From: Subtercola lobariae
GTDB lineage: Bacteria > Actinomycetota > Actinomycetes > Actinomycetales > Microbacteriaceae
NCBI RefSeq assembly: GCF_014640255.1
Contig: NZ_BMGP01000003.1
Coordinates: 434,001-498,000, forward strand
Reading direction: 5' to 3'
Length of the DNA stretch: 64,000 bases
The translations under genes were made by a program, and so were the position numbers. A model generated the notes under the pieces. It was not told where the DNA came from. It worked only from the letters and a program-made list of their open reading frames with translations, and searched no databases. Shown here piece after piece: positions 34,757 through 44,705 of the stretch; within the stretch, counting starts at the first letter, position 1; the number at the start of each line of letters is the position of its first letter.

Positions 34757-36403
34757 CTAGAAGCTGGTGCTGTGAGCAGGGGTCTTGTCGGAATGGAACA
34801 GTGAGTCGTCGGGCTCGCTCGCGCCGGAGGCAGAAACGTCAGCGTCGGCCCGGTCGCCCGTGCGCCGTGCCGACCGCAGCCCGCGCAGACCGAAGGCCGC
34901 GAGAATCAGCGCGGCGACGGCCAGCACAATCGGCAGATACACCTTGAAGAGTTGCGCCTCAGAGGCGGCTACCTGCGCGTCAGACAGCGCCGCGGCTGTT
35001 GCCGAGGCCTGCTGCGGCGAAACGCCCCAGGCGATAGCCGTCGGCGCCGTACCACTGCCCGAAATGGAAACCGTTCGAGCCGACGAGAGCCCGCCACCCG
35101 AAAGGGTGAGCGTTGTCACCGACGAACTCGAGGCATCGAGCAGCGTGTCGCCGACCACCCACGCCTGAACGGTCTGCGTGGCCTGCCAGGTGGCGTCGAA
35201 CGGGCCGGGGTTGGTGACTCGACTGACTCCGACCGGGGTGCGGCCGCCGTTCAGCTGGGCCACAGCATCGAGCGTGAGGGTCGACGGCTGCCCGCTGATG
35301 GGGGTGTCGGTCGTGATGGAGAACGCCCGGGCATCCTCACCCAGGTGGTTCTGGATGCTCGCCGCCGACGAATCGAGCGCCGTCACCGTCGTAACACCGA
35401 GCACCGTCGCAGTCAGCGAGAGGTCTGGCCCCGAACCAGACGCGGTGACCTCGGCCGTGCCGACCTGTGCGCCGTCGGCGCCGGTGATGACGACCGCACC
35501 CACCGCTGCCTGCGGTGCGGCCGGAACCGCGATGAACAGCACAAGAGCTGCCGCAGCACACGCGGCGGCGATGCCGAATTGCACGCGGTACGCACGCTTG
35601 CCGGGGCGTTTCGAGTGCGGCCAGAGCACAAAGAGCAGCATGGGCACGAGGTAGAGCGCCCAGCCGAGCACCTCGATGACGCGGGGGTCAGCGGGAATGC
35701 CGAGCACTCCGGTGACGAGAGCGGCCTGCACCGAGCCGCCGGGGGCGAGCCACGACAGGTCTACGGTGGCGTTCTGGCCGACGGTGATCCAGCCTGCTTC
35801 ATGCGCCGTACGCAGGGCGCTCATCACGAGCCCGGCCGCGACGAAGACGAGAAACACGCCGGTCACGGTGAAGAACTTGCCGAGGTTGAGCTTCACACCG
35901 CCGCGGTAGATTCCGTAACCGATGGCCACAGCGAGCAGCAGCCCGAGCACCGCGCCAGCACCGGCCGCGAAGGGGCTCACTGACGACTGGAAAGCGGCCA
36001 GCAGAAACACCGAGGTCTCGAATCCCTCACGCAGCACGGCGAGAAAAGCCATGCCCGCCAGGGCGAATACGGAGCCCTGCGCCAGCGCGCTGGTCGCCGT
36101 GGATTCGAGCTCGCTGCGCATATTGCGGGCGTGCTTGCTCATCCAGGTGATCATGAACGTCACCATGATCACGGCGACGACACCGATGATCGACTCCATG
36201 CCCTCTTGCTGCGCCTGCGGCAAGCCCACCGAGATGATCTCGAGGGTCACGCCCACGGCGATGCTCAGCACGATGGCGGCGACGACACCCACCCACATCG
36301 ACCTCAGTGAATGCCCATTGCGTTTCAAGAATGCGGCGATGATGCCGACGATCAACGCCGCTTCGAGGCCCTCACGAAGACCGATGACGAAGGTGGCAAG
36401 CAA
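34757..36403 (-). CDS. efeU: FTR1-family iron permease EfeU
   Basis: This 548-residue membrane protein has seven or so helices in the first 300 residues. The FTR1 iron-binding motifs are LREGLEAAL (about 9-17) and LREGFETSV (about 125-133). A long extracytoplasmic domain of about 200 residues (VGAVVITGADGAQVGTAEVT onward) precedes a last membrane helix and an acidic tail; classical EfeU lacks this extension, although it is seen in actinobacterial members. I place the start at TTG 36403, with GGAG seven bases upstream, because the longer in-frame reading crosses the promoter and iron box. It imports iron oxidised by EfeB/EfeO. Confidence 0.9.
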   Translation of the reverse strand: MLATFVIGLREGLEAALIVGIIAAFLKRNGHSLRSMWVGVVAAIVLSIAVGVTLEIISVGLPQAQQEGMESIIGVVAVIMVTFMITWMSKHARNMRSELESTATSALAQGSVFALAGMAFLAVLREGFETSVFLLAAFQSSVSPFAAGAGAVLGLLLAVAIGYGIYRGGVKLNLGKFFTVTGVFLVFVAAGLVMSALRTAHEAGWITVGQNATVDLSWLAPGGSVQAALVTGVLGIPADPRVIEVLGWALYLVPMLLFVLWPHSKRPGKRAYRVQFGIAAACAAAALVLFIAVPAAPQAAVGAVVITGADGAQVGTAEVTASGSGPDLSLTATVLGVTTVTALDSSAASIQNHLGEDARAFSITTDTPISGQPSTLTLDAVAQLNGGRTPVGVSRVTNPGPFDATWQATQTVQAWVVGDTLLDASSSSVTTLTLSGGGLSSARTVSISGSGTAPTAIAWGVSPQQASATAAALSDAQVAASEAQLFKVYLPIVLAVAALILAAFGLRGLRSARRTGDRADADVSASGASEPDDSLFHSDKTPAHSTSF

Positions 36404-36520
36404 GTAGAGACTCCAGCAGTGGGGTGCGGGCGCAGAGGTGCGGGGTGCACAGGCGGGCAGAGACGGGCAGAGACGGTGAATTCGTGCGGAACGGGTGACG
36501 AGCTCTCGAGGCCTCGCTAC

Positions 36521-36539
36521 GAAGGTAAGCCTACACTTA
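36521..36539. promoter_or_regulatory. Candidate DtxR/IdeR-type iron box
   Basis: GAAGGTAAGCCTACACTTA matches roughly 12-13 of 19 positions of the DtxR/IdeR consensus (TTAGGTTAGGCTAACCTAA). It is partly palindromic and lies between divergent efeU and the polA-like gene, about 118 bases upstream of the efeU start. Repression of efeUOB by iron through such a site is usual in actinobacteria. Confidence 0.5.
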
Positions 36540-36620
36540 CTAAGGGTCGCCTGTCTTAACTTTCTCGCCGAGCATTGGCTGAGCGTACGCACAGTCAGTG
36601 GCGCAGGCGAGAATGAAGGC

Positions 36621-38651
36621 GTGTACTTCGTTCTCTGCGCTTCGCCTGACAGTTCGTTCAGTCTGGCGACGCTGAACGACGACGGGTCGGATGCTCGGCC
36701 GGTCGACCGCGTCGCACAGGCAGACGTGGCCGCCGCCGTCGCAGCGGTCGAACGGCAACACGCTGGTGCGTCGGGGTCACTCCATGAAGGCAACGAAACC
36801 GGCTCCCCGGTCGAAACAACGGGCTCCGGCACCGAAGCACCGGCGGGCTCTGCCCCGCGTTGGGTGTGGGCCGACACGGCTTCGGTGTACGCCGAGCTAC
36901 TAGCGGTGGGCGTACGCGTCGAGCGGTGTCATGACCTTCGGCTCAGCCACGCCATACTTCGGTCGTCGAGCCTGTCAGCCGAGACGGCGCTGGCCCGGGC
37001 ATCCACTTCGCCGTGGGATGCGGCGTCGCCGCTGCAGCCCGCCACGCCTGCCGGGGCACGCGAGCAGGTCACGCTCTTCGACCTCTCGGCCGCAGGCGAG
37101 GGCCCGGGCGCGGCCGCTAGCGCGGCTTATGACTCGGCCCTGGGTGCGACTCTGCTTGAGGCCGAATCACATTCGCTCACGATGGCCGCCGCCCTCAGCG
37201 AATTTCGGCTGCAGCTAGACGCTCTTCGCGAGTCGACCGACCCGAATCGACTGAGGTTGCTGCTCGCCGCGGAGTCGGCGGGCGCGCTGATCGCGGCCGA
37301 GATGTCGCACGCCGGCTTGCCGTGGCGCGAAGATCTGCACGACGAACTGCTCACCTCGTTGCTCGGGCCGCGCACGGCTGCAGGCGTTCGCCCCGAGCGG
37401 CTCGAGCGGCTGGCCGAGCGAATTCGCACCGAGACCGGCATTGCCGACCTCAACCCCGATTCCCCCGCCGACGTGCTTCGGGCTCTGCGAAACGCGGGAC
37501 TTTCGGTCGCTACAACGCGGTCGTGGGAATTACAGAAGCTCGTGCATCCGGCAATCGAACCGCTGCTCGAGTACAAGAAACTCTCGCGCCTCGCGAGCGC
37601 GAATGGATGGTCGTGGATGCAGCAGTGGGTCAGAAACGGCCGTTTCGTGCCCGACTACGTTCCGGGCGGAGTGGTTTCGGGCCGCTGGGCCACCCGAGGC
37701 GGCGGCGCCCTGCAGCTGCCGAAACAGATTCGGCGAGCGGTAACTGCCGACGACGGTTGGATGCTCGTGGTCGCCGACGCGGCGCAACTCGAGCCGCGCA
37801 TTCTCGCTGGCATCGCAGGCGACACCGCCATGGCTGCCGCCGGTCGCGGCACCGACCTCTACGCCGGAATCGTTGCCAGCGGCGCCGTCGAAACCCGCGC
37901 TCAGGCGAAAGTCGCCATGCTCGGGGCGATGTACGGAGCCACGACCGGTGAAAGCGGGCGGCTCCTGCCCCGGCTCGCTCGCGCCTACCCCACGGCGCTC
38001 GCCTTCGTCGAGACGGCGGCGCGCGCGGGTGAGCGCGGCGAAGTGGTCACCTCGCGTCTCGGCCGCAGCGCTCCCCGGCCCGGCTCCGAGTGGTGGGAGT
38101 CGCAGGCCCGCGCCGCCGAGGGCGCCGCCAACGACGCCGAACTCACCCGCGCCCGCCGCGAATCCCGCGACTGGGGCCGCTTCACCCGCAACTTCGTCGT
38201 GCAGGCCAGCGCCGCCGACTGGGCCCTCTGCTGGATGGCCGACCTCCGCCGCCGCCTAGCCGCCTTCCCTCCCGCCACGCCGACCACGCCCGATGCCCCG
38301 CTCGCTGACACCGACACCGCACCAGCACCCGCACCCACCGACGCGTCGCCCGCAACACCCGCAAACACCCGAGCAGTTAGCACAACCGCCGCACCCTCCG
38401 CGCCGGCAAACGACCCCACCGTCACGCCCGCCATCCCCGGCCAGGCCGCGGCTCCCTTCAATCGCGAACCGCACCTCGTGTTCTTCTTGCACGACGAAGT
38501 CATCGTGCACACCCCCGTCGAGCACGTCGAGGCCGTCGCAGACGCCATTCGTGCCGCCGCGGCATCCGCTACCCGCCTGCTCTTCGGGGCCTTTCCCGTC
38601 GACGTTCCCCTCGACATCTCTATCGTCGCCTCGTACGCCGACGCCGCGTAG
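36621..38651 (+). CDS. PolA-family DNA polymerase (actinobacterial exonuclease/polymerase-like protein)
   Basis: This 676-residue protein starts at GTG 36621. It has the three family A polymerase motifs: A as VVADAAQLEPRILA (about 392), B (O-helix) as RAQAKVAMLGAMYGATTG (about 430-447) and C as FLHDEVIVH (about 624). The N-terminal half corresponds to the 3'-5' exonuclease-like domain of actinobacterial bifunctional proteins, but I cannot find convincing DEDD residues. Between motifs B and C a segment of about 60 residues, rich in Pro, Ala and Thr (starting FPPATPTTPDAPLADT), interrupts the palm. It is likely a repair polymerase, not the main Pol I. It is divergent from efeU. Confidence 0.83.
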   Translation: MYFVLCASPDSSFSLATLNDDGSDARPVDRVAQADVAAAVAAVERQHAGASGSLHEGNETGSPVETTGSGTEAPAGSAPRWVWADTASVYAELLAVGVRVERCHDLRLSHAILRSSSLSAETALARASTSPWDAASPLQPATPAGAREQVTLFDLSAAGEGPGAAASAAYDSALGATLLEAESHSLTMAAALSEFRLQLDALRESTDPNRLRLLLAAESAGALIAAEMSHAGLPWREDLHDELLTSLLGPRTAAGVRPERLERLAERIRTETGIADLNPDSPADVLRALRNAGLSVATTRSWELQKLVHPAIEPLLEYKKLSRLASANGWSWMQQWVRNGRFVPDYVPGGVVSGRWATRGGGALQLPKQIRRAVTADDGWMLVVADAAQLEPRILAGIAGDTAMAAAGRGTDLYAGIVASGAVETRAQAKVAMLGAMYGATTGESGRLLPRLARAYPTALAFVETAARAGERGEVVTSRLGRSAPRPGSEWWESQARAAEGAANDAELTRARRESRDWGRFTRNFVVQASAADWALCWMADLRRRLAAFPPATPTTPDAPLADTDTAPAPAPTDASPATPANTRAVSTTAAPSAPANDPTVTPAIPGQAAAPFNREPHLVFFLHDEVIVHTPVEHVEAVADAIRAAAASATRLLFGAFPVDVPLDISIVASYADAA

Positions 38652-38745
38652 CCACTCAGCATCACGTGAGCCTGTTACGACCAATTGAGCCCGGTGTACC
38701 GGACTCGAAACGCCTCGGCGGGCTCAAAAGCAACGGGCGCGCACG

Positions 38746-38782
38746 CACAAGCGCCCCGGCCGATAAGGACGGGGCGCTTGTG
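38746..38782. terminator. GC-rich hairpin between convergent polymerase and typA genes
   Basis: The perfect 13-bp arms CACAAGCGCCCCG (38746-38758) and CGGGGCGCTTGTG (38770-38782) enclose an 11-base loop. No T-run follows on either strand, as is common for actinobacterial terminators. Confidence 0.7.
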
Positions 38783-38819
38783 GAGGTGCGGCGCGGAGCG
38801 CAGCGGGGGCGCGAAGCGC

Positions 38820-40733
<1,914 letters not shown>

Positions 40734-40777
40734 GGATGATCGTCCTCAAAGTAATGCGGACTCACATATTCTCTACG

Positions 40778-40817
40778 AGCCCGACGAAATAAACGACGTC
40801 GGGCTGTTGAGCAGCCC
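40778..40817. terminator. Overlapping hairpins between the dpp operon and typA
   Basis: AGCCCGACG (40778-40786) pairs with CGTCGGGCT (40797-40805), and GGGCTG (40801-40806) pairs with CAGCCC (40812-40817). The two structures are mutually exclusive. They lie downstream of the dpp operon and in the typA leader, so they may terminate dpp or fold in the typA 5' region. Confidence 0.5.
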
Positions 40818-40934
40818 GACTGAACTGTGGGCAGCGACGCCCGCGGAGCGCTGCACACAGTGCGAGCGCCGAACTCGGTGCCGAGACACCGCGTTCATAA
40901 CCGAGCACTGAATGCATGCGGGTTGTTGATGCGA

Positions 40935-42689
40935 TTATACCCGCAGGGCAATACCTGCCCCGGGAATCGCATTCAGCAACTCTTTAGTATATTGCGTCTG
41001 CGGGTTGTCGAACACCTCGTCAGTTGTTGCGCGCTCGACGATCTTGCCACGCTGCATCACTGAGACATGGTCGGCGATCACGCGAACGACGGCCAAGTCG
41101 TGAGTGATGAAGAGGTACGTCAGGTCGAGCTCGGTCTGCAAATCAGAGAGCAACTGCAGAATCTGGGCCTGCACGAGCACATCGAGGGCCGAAACCGCCT
41201 CGTCGAGAATCACGATTTCGGGCTTCAACGCGAGCGCGCGAGCGATCGCCACGCGCTGCCGTTGGCCCCCTGAGAGTTCACCCGGGTAGCGGCTGGCCAG
41301 CGCCCGAGGCAACGAGACCTGGTCGAGCAACTCGTTCACGCGTTCGCGTTGTGACTTCTTGTCGCCGACCTTGTGCGTGTTGAGCGGCTCGGCAATGGTG
41401 TGGCCGATGTTGCGCAGCGGGTCGAGAGAACCGTACGGGTCTTGAAACACGGGCTGCATCTTGCGCCGCAGCGAGAGCAGAGCCTTTCCCTTCAGCGGCG
41501 CCGTGTTCGTGCCGTTGATGACGATCTCGCCGTGAGTCGCGTCTTCGAGGCGCAGCAGCATCTTCGCAACCGTCGACTTGCCCGAACCCGACTCCCCCAC
41601 CAGCGCCATGGTCGTTCCGCGCTGAATGCTGAACGACACGTCGTCGACTGCGGTGAAGGCCTCTTTGTTGCCGCGGATCTTGTAGACCTTGGTGAGGTTC
41701 TGCACCACGATGGCGTCTTCGCGAGGCTTCGCTGCAGCAAGCAGATCTGCGCGCGCCTCTGCGGTCTCGATGAGGTCGAGCCCCTCGGTCACATCGCTCG
41801 CCTGGTAGTCGAGGTCGGTGAGCTTGCGCGACGACGACTGGATGCGACGCGAAGCCAAGCTGGGCGCCGCAGCTACCAGACGCTGCGTGTACGGGTGCAG
41901 CGGGTTCGCCAGAATCTCGCGCGAGGGGCCCGATTCCACAACCTGGCCCTTGTACATCACCACGAGATGCTCGGCACGCTCGGCCGCCAGACCCAGGTCG
42001 TGCGTGATGAAGAGCAGTGCCGTACCGATCTCGCGGGTGAGCTTCTCGAGGTTGTCGAGAATGGTGCGCTGCACGGTCACGTCGAGCGCCGAGGTCGGCT
42101 CGTCGGCGATCAGCAGCTTGGGCCGTGACGACAACCCGATGCCAATGAGCACACGCTGGCGCATACCGCCCGAGAACTGGTGCGGAAACTGCTTCAGACG
42201 CTTGTCTGCGTCGGCGAGCCCCGCCTCTTTGAGCACCTGTACGGCGTGCTTCTTGATGTCGGCCTTGCCTTTGGCGATGCCGTTGGCCTTGATGGCCTCT
42301 TGCACCTGAAAGCCGACACTCCACACCGGGTTGAGGTTCGACATCGGGTCTTGCGGCACGAACCCGATGAGCTTGCCGCGAATCTCTTGCATCTCTTTTT
42401 CAGAGATTTTGGTCAGGTCGCGACCGTCGAAGAGAATCTCGCCGCCGGTCACCTTTCCAGAGCCCGGCAGCAGGTTGATGATGGCGTGAGCCGTGGTCGA
42501 CTTTCCTGACCCAGACTCCCCCACAATGGCGAGGGTCTCGCCGGCATGAAGCGTCAGGTTCGCCCCGCGAACGGCGGAAACGACACCGGTCTGCGTGTGA
42601 AAACCCACCTGCAGGTTGTTGATCTGCAGAAGGGGAACACGGTCATCCACTCGGCCGTCAGCCGACGGGCTTGGCAGTGTTGTACTCAT
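40935..42689 (-). CDS. Dipeptide/oligopeptide ABC transporter ATPase, fused DppD-DppF type
   Basis: This 584-residue protein has two complete ABC ATPase domains. The first spans about 20-290: Walker A GESGSGKST, signature FSGGMRQRV, Walker B LLIADEP. The second spans about 325-575: Walker A GESGSGKST, signature LSGGQRQRV, Walker B IVILDEA. An oligopeptide-family C-terminal extension, HPYTQRLVAAAPS, follows the first domain and a matching QTQYTKELLNAIPG follows the second. One polypeptide thus energises the DppB-DppC permease. The ATG at 42689 overlaps the stop of the upstream permease gene as ATGA. It is the last gene of the operon. Confidence 0.93.
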   Translation of the reverse strand: MSTTLPSPSADGRVDDRVPLLQINNLQVGFHTQTGVVSAVRGANLTLHAGETLAIVGESGSGKSTTAHAIINLLPGSGKVTGGEILFDGRDLTKISEKEMQEIRGKLIGFVPQDPMSNLNPVWSVGFQVQEAIKANGIAKGKADIKKHAVQVLKEAGLADADKRLKQFPHQFSGGMRQRVLIGIGLSSRPKLLIADEPTSALDVTVQRTILDNLEKLTREIGTALLFITHDLGLAAERAEHLVVMYKGQVVESGPSREILANPLHPYTQRLVAAAPSLASRRIQSSSRKLTDLDYQASDVTEGLDLIETAEARADLLAAAKPREDAIVVQNLTKVYKIRGNKEAFTAVDDVSFSIQRGTTMALVGESGSGKSTVAKMLLRLEDATHGEIVINGTNTAPLKGKALLSLRRKMQPVFQDPYGSLDPLRNIGHTIAEPLNTHKVGDKKSQRERVNELLDQVSLPRALASRYPGELSGGQRQRVAIARALALKPEIVILDEAVSALDVLVQAQILQLLSDLQTELDLTYLFITHDLAVVRVIADHVSVMQRGKIVERATTDEVFDNPQTQYTKELLNAIPGAGIALRV

Positions 42690-43666
42690 CGAAGTGCTCT
42701 CGCTTTCGGGTCGAGCGCGTCTCGAATCACTTCGCCCATGAGAATGAAGGCGAATACGGTGAGCGAAAGTGCGAGCGACGGGTAGATCAGTGTCTGCGGG
42801 TTGGTACGCAGGTCTTTCTGAGCCTGGTTGATGTCGTTGCCCCACGACATGATGCTGCTGCCGAGGCCCACACCGAGAAACGACAGGGTCGCCTCGGCCA
42901 CGATGGCGGCGGCGAGCGAGATCGTCGTGATGGCGATGACCGGGGCGATGGAGTTGGGCAGCACGTGGCGCAGCAGAATGCGAAGACTCGAAACTCCGAG
43001 CGCCTCAGACGCCATGACGAAGTCGGAGTTCTTCACCCGCAGAATCTCGGCTCTCAACACGCGGGCCGTCGCGGGCCACGCAAAGATGCCGATGGCGAGC
43101 GAAATCGTCCACACACTCCGGTAGTTGACGAGCACCGACATGATGACCACGGCGGCCAAGATGTACGAAATCGAAAAGAAGATGTCGCCGATGCGCGAAA
43201 GAAATGCGTCGACGACGCCCCCGTAGAACCCGGCAAAGGCACCGAAGACGATGCCGAGAACCGTGGTCAGAACAATGACGATGATGCCGACCGAAAGCGA
43301 GGTCGACGTACCGTTGATGATGCGCGAGTATACGTCGCAACCCTGCTTCGTGAAGCCGAGTGGATGCCCGGCCGTCGGCCCCCCGTTGCTGTTGATCAAT
43401 TGGCAGTTGTTGTTCGGTAGCACGTTCGTGAACAGGCCGGGGAAGAGCGCGACAACGCACACCAGAATGATGAAGAAGCCCGAGATCCAGAAGATGGGGC
43501 GACGCCTCGCGTCTCGCCAGGCATCGATCCACAGGTTCGACGGCTTGTCGGCGACCTTGACGACGTCGATTGCCAGCAGGGGAGTTTCTTCGAGTGGAGC
43601 GACGAAATGGTTCGCCGATGGCGGAGTCGCCTCGAGAGGCGGTCGCTCAGTGAGGTCATTTGACAT
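42686..43666 (-). CDS. Dipeptide/oligopeptide ABC transporter permease, DppC-like
   Basis: This 326-residue protein has an N-terminal cytosolic segment, a first membrane helix (PIFWISGFFIILVCVVALFPGLF), an extracellular loop with GGPTAGHPLGFTKQGCDVYSRI and a BPD transporter core of five helices. The EAA-loop equivalent is DFVMASEALGVSSLRILLRHVLPNSIAP (in part, ASEALGVSSLRILLRHVLP), where the ATPase docks. It ends in the typical GEVIRDALDPKARALR. Its start overlaps the dppB-like stop by 11 bases. It forms the inner-membrane channel with DppB. Confidence 0.92.
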   Translation of the reverse strand: MSNDLTERPPLEATPPSANHFVAPLEETPLLAIDVVKVADKPSNLWIDAWRDARRRPIFWISGFFIILVCVVALFPGLFTNVLPNNNCQLINSNGGPTAGHPLGFTKQGCDVYSRIINGTSTSLSVGIIVIVLTTVLGIVFGAFAGFYGGVVDAFLSRIGDIFFSISYILAAVVIMSVLVNYRSVWTISLAIGIFAWPATARVLRAEILRVKNSDFVMASEALGVSSLRILLRHVLPNSIAPVIAITTISLAAAIVAEATLSFLGVGLGSSIMSWGNDINQAQKDLRTNPQTLIYPSLALSLTVFAFILMGEVIRDALDPKARALR

Positions 43667-44585
43667 AGCGGATCCTTGGGTCTAGCAAGCCGTAAAGCAG
43701 GTCGACGATGAGGTTGACGACAAGGTACAGAAGCACCATCACCGTCACGAACGACACGACGGTGGGGCCTTCGCTTCGAATAATGGCCTGGTACAGCGTG
43801 TTACCCACACCGGGAACGTTGAAGATACCTTCCGTGACTGTCGCGCCCACCAGCAGAACACCGAAGTCGGTGGCCAAGTAGGTGACCACGGGAATCAGCG
43901 AGTTGCGCAGAATGTGCACGGGAACGATTCGGTTACGGCTGAGGCCCTTGCTGTAGGCGGTGCGCACGAAATCGAGGCTCGACGTTTCGATGACAGACGA
44001 CCGTGTGAGCCTGACGATCTGGGCGAAGCTGATGCTCGCCAGCACCAGCGCTGGCAGTATCAGGTCGGCGACCGGTGCACCGGGGCCCACCGTCGTTCTG
44101 GCCCAGCCGAGCTGAACTCCGAACACGTACTGGCCAACGAAGGCGATCACGAAGATAGGCAGCGAGATCAGAATCAGGCTGATCACCAGCGAGCTCGCGT
44201 CGAAGAGCTTGCCCTTGCGCAGGCCCGAGATCAGACCGACGACGATGCCGAAGACCGTTTCGAAGAACAGCGCGATGACCGCGAGTTTCAGCGTGACGGG
44301 GAAGGTGCGCAGCAGAATGTCGCCCACCGGCACGCCCGAGTACGAAATACCGAAGTCACCGCGAAAGATGCCGCCGATGTAGATGAAGTACTGAACGATG
44401 AACGGCTGGTCGAGGTGATATTGCGCCCGAAGCTGGGCGACGAGCGCCGGATTCGGGGTCTTGTCGCCAAACATGGCGATGATGGGGTCTCCCGGCATAG
44501 CGAAGACCATGAAGTAGATGAGGAACGTTGTTCCGAAGAAGACAGGAATCGCCTGCAGAAGGCGCCTGAGAATATAACCGCCCAT
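43656..44585 (-). CDS. Dipeptide/oligopeptide ABC transporter permease, DppB-like
   Basis: This 309-residue protein starts MGGYILRRLLQAIPVFFGTTFLIYFMV, the classic DppB N terminus with a first helix. A loop with MPGDPIIAMFG precedes five more helices. The EAA region is SSLDFVRTAYSKGLSRNRIVPVHILRNSLIPV (in part, VRTAYSKGLSRNRIV) near residue 200, and the end is LVVNLIVDLLYGLLDPRIRY. It pairs with the DppC-like permease. A hairpin lies between it and the upstream binding-protein gene. Confidence 0.93.
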   Translation of the reverse strand: MGGYILRRLLQAIPVFFGTTFLIYFMVFAMPGDPIIAMFGDKTPNPALVAQLRAQYHLDQPFIVQYFIYIGGIFRGDFGISYSGVPVGDILLRTFPVTLKLAVIALFFETVFGIVVGLISGLRKGKLFDASSLVISLILISLPIFVIAFVGQYVFGVQLGWARTTVGPGAPVADLILPALVLASISFAQIVRLTRSSVIETSSLDFVRTAYSKGLSRNRIVPVHILRNSLIPVVTYLATDFGVLLVGATVTEGIFNVPGVGNTLYQAIIRSEGPTVVSFVTVMVLLYLVVNLIVDLLYGLLDPRIRYVK

Positions 44586-44658
44586 GGAGGGTCAGCCTCG
44601 CAACCTGGAGAAAATGCGCATACGGGTAAGTAGACCTTATTTAGGAGTCAAACCAAAA

Positions 44659-44685
44659 GGGGCGGCAGCATGATGCTGCCGCCCC
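44659..44685 (-). terminator. Intercistronic hairpin between the dppA-like and dppB-like genes
   Basis: The perfect arms GGGGCGGCAGCA and TGCTGCCGCCCC are separated by TGA (44659-44685), with a T-rich exit (CTTTTGGTTT) on the minus strand. It is downstream of the binding-protein gene, a usual place for partial termination or mRNA protection that gives more binding protein than permease. Confidence 0.8.
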
Positions 44686-44705
44686 CCAATGGTTAGCGGA
44701 CGAAA

